Source of the DNA: an uncultured Collinsella sp.
GTDB taxonomy: Bacteria; Actinomycetota; Coriobacteriia; Coriobacteriales; Coriobacteriaceae
Direction: 5' to 3'
DNA length: 6,298 bases
Assembly: GCA_902494935.1 (NCBI GenBank)
Contig: CABUVH010000116.1
Coordinates: forward strand, 1-6,298
Under the pieces are notes generated by a model. It made no database searches. It saw only the letters and a program-made list of their open reading frames with translations, and was not told the DNA's origin. The translations under genes and the position numbers were made by a program. Position 1 is the stretch's first letter; each line of letters opens with the position of its first letter. Below are positions 5,255 through 6,298 of this stretch, piece by piece.

Positions 5255-6190
5255 TTAGTGCTCAATCCAACAGCGCAGGGTTTCGCCGACTTGCAGGTGA
5301 CGCAGATTCTCCGCGGCGATGTCGACCACATTATTGAGTGTGGCCTCTAGATGGAACCAGCCCGAGATATGCGGCGTGATGAGCATGTTGGGCGCATCCC
5401 ACAGCGGGCTTGTCTCAGGCAGCGGCTCGGGGTCGGTGACGTCGACCGCGGCGCCGGCGAGATGTCCGGACTCAAGAGCGGTAACCAAATCGTCGGCAAC
5501 CACAAGATCGCCGCGGCCGCCGTTGGCAAAGAAGGCGCCCGGTTTCATCGCGGCGAAGAACTCGGCGTTCGCCAGGCCGCGGGTCTCGGGCGTGCTGGGC
5601 ATAAAGGAAGCGACGATGTCAGCCTCGGCCAGGCGCTCGGACAGGGCGTCCATGCCGTCCATGTCCTCAAACACAATGGGGTAGACGAGTGGATGGCGCT
5701 TGATGCCGCGGACGTGCGCGCCCATGCTGCGGCAGAGCGTGGCAAAGTGGCCGCCGATATCGCCCGCGCCCAGCACCAGCACGTTGGCATTTTTGAGCGA
5801 GGTGACCGGCCCTAAGTCCTCCCAGCGATGCTCACGCTGCAGGTCCTGGTAGCCGGGCAGGCGCTTCATCATAGACAGCACCATGGCAAACATGTGCTCG
5901 CTCACAGCCTGGCCGTAGGCACCCACCGAGCAGGAAAGCTTAGCGTCGGCCGGCACGGTGCCGGCGGCCAAGTAATCGTCATAGCCGGCGGTCTGCAATT
6001 GCAACAGCTGGAGATGCTCGCATGCCGTGAGCATGCCAGGGTCGATGTTGCCAAGGATCACGTCGGCATCGGCGACCTGCTCGTGCGTGGCGGCGTCGGC
6101 GCTCGTGTAGATAAAGTCCTCGCCCGGAGCGCTCGACTCAAGAATTGCGCGATGACGGTCGTTGACGGGCAACAAAACCAGAATGTTCAC
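5255..6190 (-). CDS. D-isomer-specific 2-hydroxyacid dehydrogenase (311 aa)
   Basis: Cytoplasmic NAD(P)-dependent oxidoreductase interconverting a 2-oxoacid and its D-2-hydroxyacid; the substrate is not readable from sequence. The Rossmann motif is GAGDIG (141-146). The catalytic triad is complete: R226 (GGRGDLV), E255 (TDPEPLP) and H274 (TPHISG). The substrate-side loop QTAGYDDY is at 66-73. After the second strand (AHVRGIKRHP, 158-167), basic R161, K164 and R165 stand where NAD-specific members carry an Asp, so NADP(H) preference is inferred. Length is normal (about 310-330). I chose GTG 6190 because GGAGAGGA (6204-6197) lies 6 bases upstream and the next residues (NILVLLPV) form the first beta-strand. 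An ATG 75 bases further upstream is in frame, but that extension would translate the palindromic repeat. It is convergent with apeB and ends at the shared terminator. Glyoxylate/hydroxypyruvate reductase or a phosphoglycerate-dehydrogenase-like role are the usual labels. Confidence 0.92.
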   Translation of the reverse strand: MNILVLLPVNDRHRAILESSAPGEDFIYTSADAATHEQVADADVILGNIDPGMLTACEHLQLLQLQTAGYDDYLAAGTVPADAKLSCSVGAYGQAVSEHMFAMVLSMMKRLPGYQDLQREHRWEDLGPVTSLKNANVLVLGAGDIGGHFATLCRSMGAHVRGIKRHPLVYPIVFEDMDGMDALSERLAEADIVASFMPSTPETRGLANAEFFAAMKPGAFFANGGRGDLVVADDLVTALESGHLAGAAVDVTDPEPLPETSPLWDAPNMLITPHISGWFHLEATLNNVVDIAAENLRHLQVGETLRCWIEH

Positions 6191-6209
6191 AAGCAGTCCT
6201 CTCCGCTCG

Positions 6210-6249
6210 ACCTGCCAAAAAGGGACAGGTTTATTTTGGCAGGTTTTAT
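6210..6249 (+). repeat. 40-bp palindromic repeat, copy 2 (in the dehydrogenase leader)
   Basis: Same 40 bases as 4999-5038 with T6234 in place of C5023, which restores a full 10-bp CCTGCCAAAA/TTTTGGCAGG stem (6211-6220 with 6234-6243). The orientation is the same as copy 1, so its T-run faces away from the dehydrogenase. It sits 5 bases upstream of that gene's Shine-Dalgarno sequence, so in the mRNA the hairpin would flank the ribosome binding site. Confidence 0.85.
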
Positions 6250-6264
6250 CAGGCAAAACGTTCA

Positions 6265-6293
6265 AATAAAACGCCGGGCTTCGCGATGGTTAA
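6265..6293 (-). promoter_or_regulatory. Weak candidate promoter for the dehydrogenase
   Basis: On the minus strand TTAACC (6293-6288) and TTTATT (6270-6265) are 17 bases apart, each 4 of 6 to consensus. Transcription from about 6258 would place the whole palindromic repeat in the leader. An AT-rich -10 inside the repeat (AATAAA on the minus strand) is a rival. No stronger site is visible before the window ends. Confidence 0.25.
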
Positions 6294-6298
6294 CATAT

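Noticed and set aside
6191..6265. 25-codon N-terminal extension of the dehydrogenase (ATG 6265)
   Set aside because: It would translate the palindromic repeat (KPVPFWQV). GTG 6190 has a well-spaced Shine-Dalgarno sequence and starts directly at the first strand of the fold.

Overview
The window is about 6.3 kb of GC-rich bacterial chromosome. Protein style, strong G/C third positions and gene content suggest a gut actinobacterium of the Coriobacteriia (Collinsella-like). That placement is inferred from recalled protein families and was not tested by a search.

Layout. Positions 1-92 may hold the last codons of an upstream gene. A small all-helical protein of unknown function follows (302-631, +) and ends at a strong intrinsic terminator. 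This first 650 bases is much less GC-rich than the rest. A 514-base gene-free stretch (632-1145) contains a 121-bp nested palindrome. Two minus-strand genes come next: a group III-type 6-phosphofructokinase (1146-2225) and a membrane-anchored choloylglycine-hydrolase-family Ntn amidase (2365-3450). The 139-bp gap between them carries a candidate promoter whose -10 box is bracketed by an inverted repeat. Divergent from the amidase is an M18 aspartyl-type aminopeptidase (3612-4997, +). Convergent with that is a D-2-hydroxyacid dehydrogenase (5255-6190, -). The 257-bp convergent gap holds several hairpins, one of them a clear bidirectional terminator.

The most notable non-gene feature is a 40-bp palindromic sequence present twice in the same orientation (4999-5038 and 6210-6249; one difference). 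The copies bracket the dehydrogenase. One sits 1 nt past the aminopeptidase stop as a terminator-like element. The other lies just upstream of the dehydrogenase ribosome binding site.

The genes are mostly monocistronic housekeeping or catabolic functions: glycolysis, amide hydrolysis, peptide trimming and 2-oxo/2-hydroxyacid interconversion. I see no defence system, CRISPR array, insertion sequence, tRNA or rRNA, and no clearly new multi-gene system. The interest lies in the repeats, the regulatory layout and unusual active-site residues in the phosphofructokinase.
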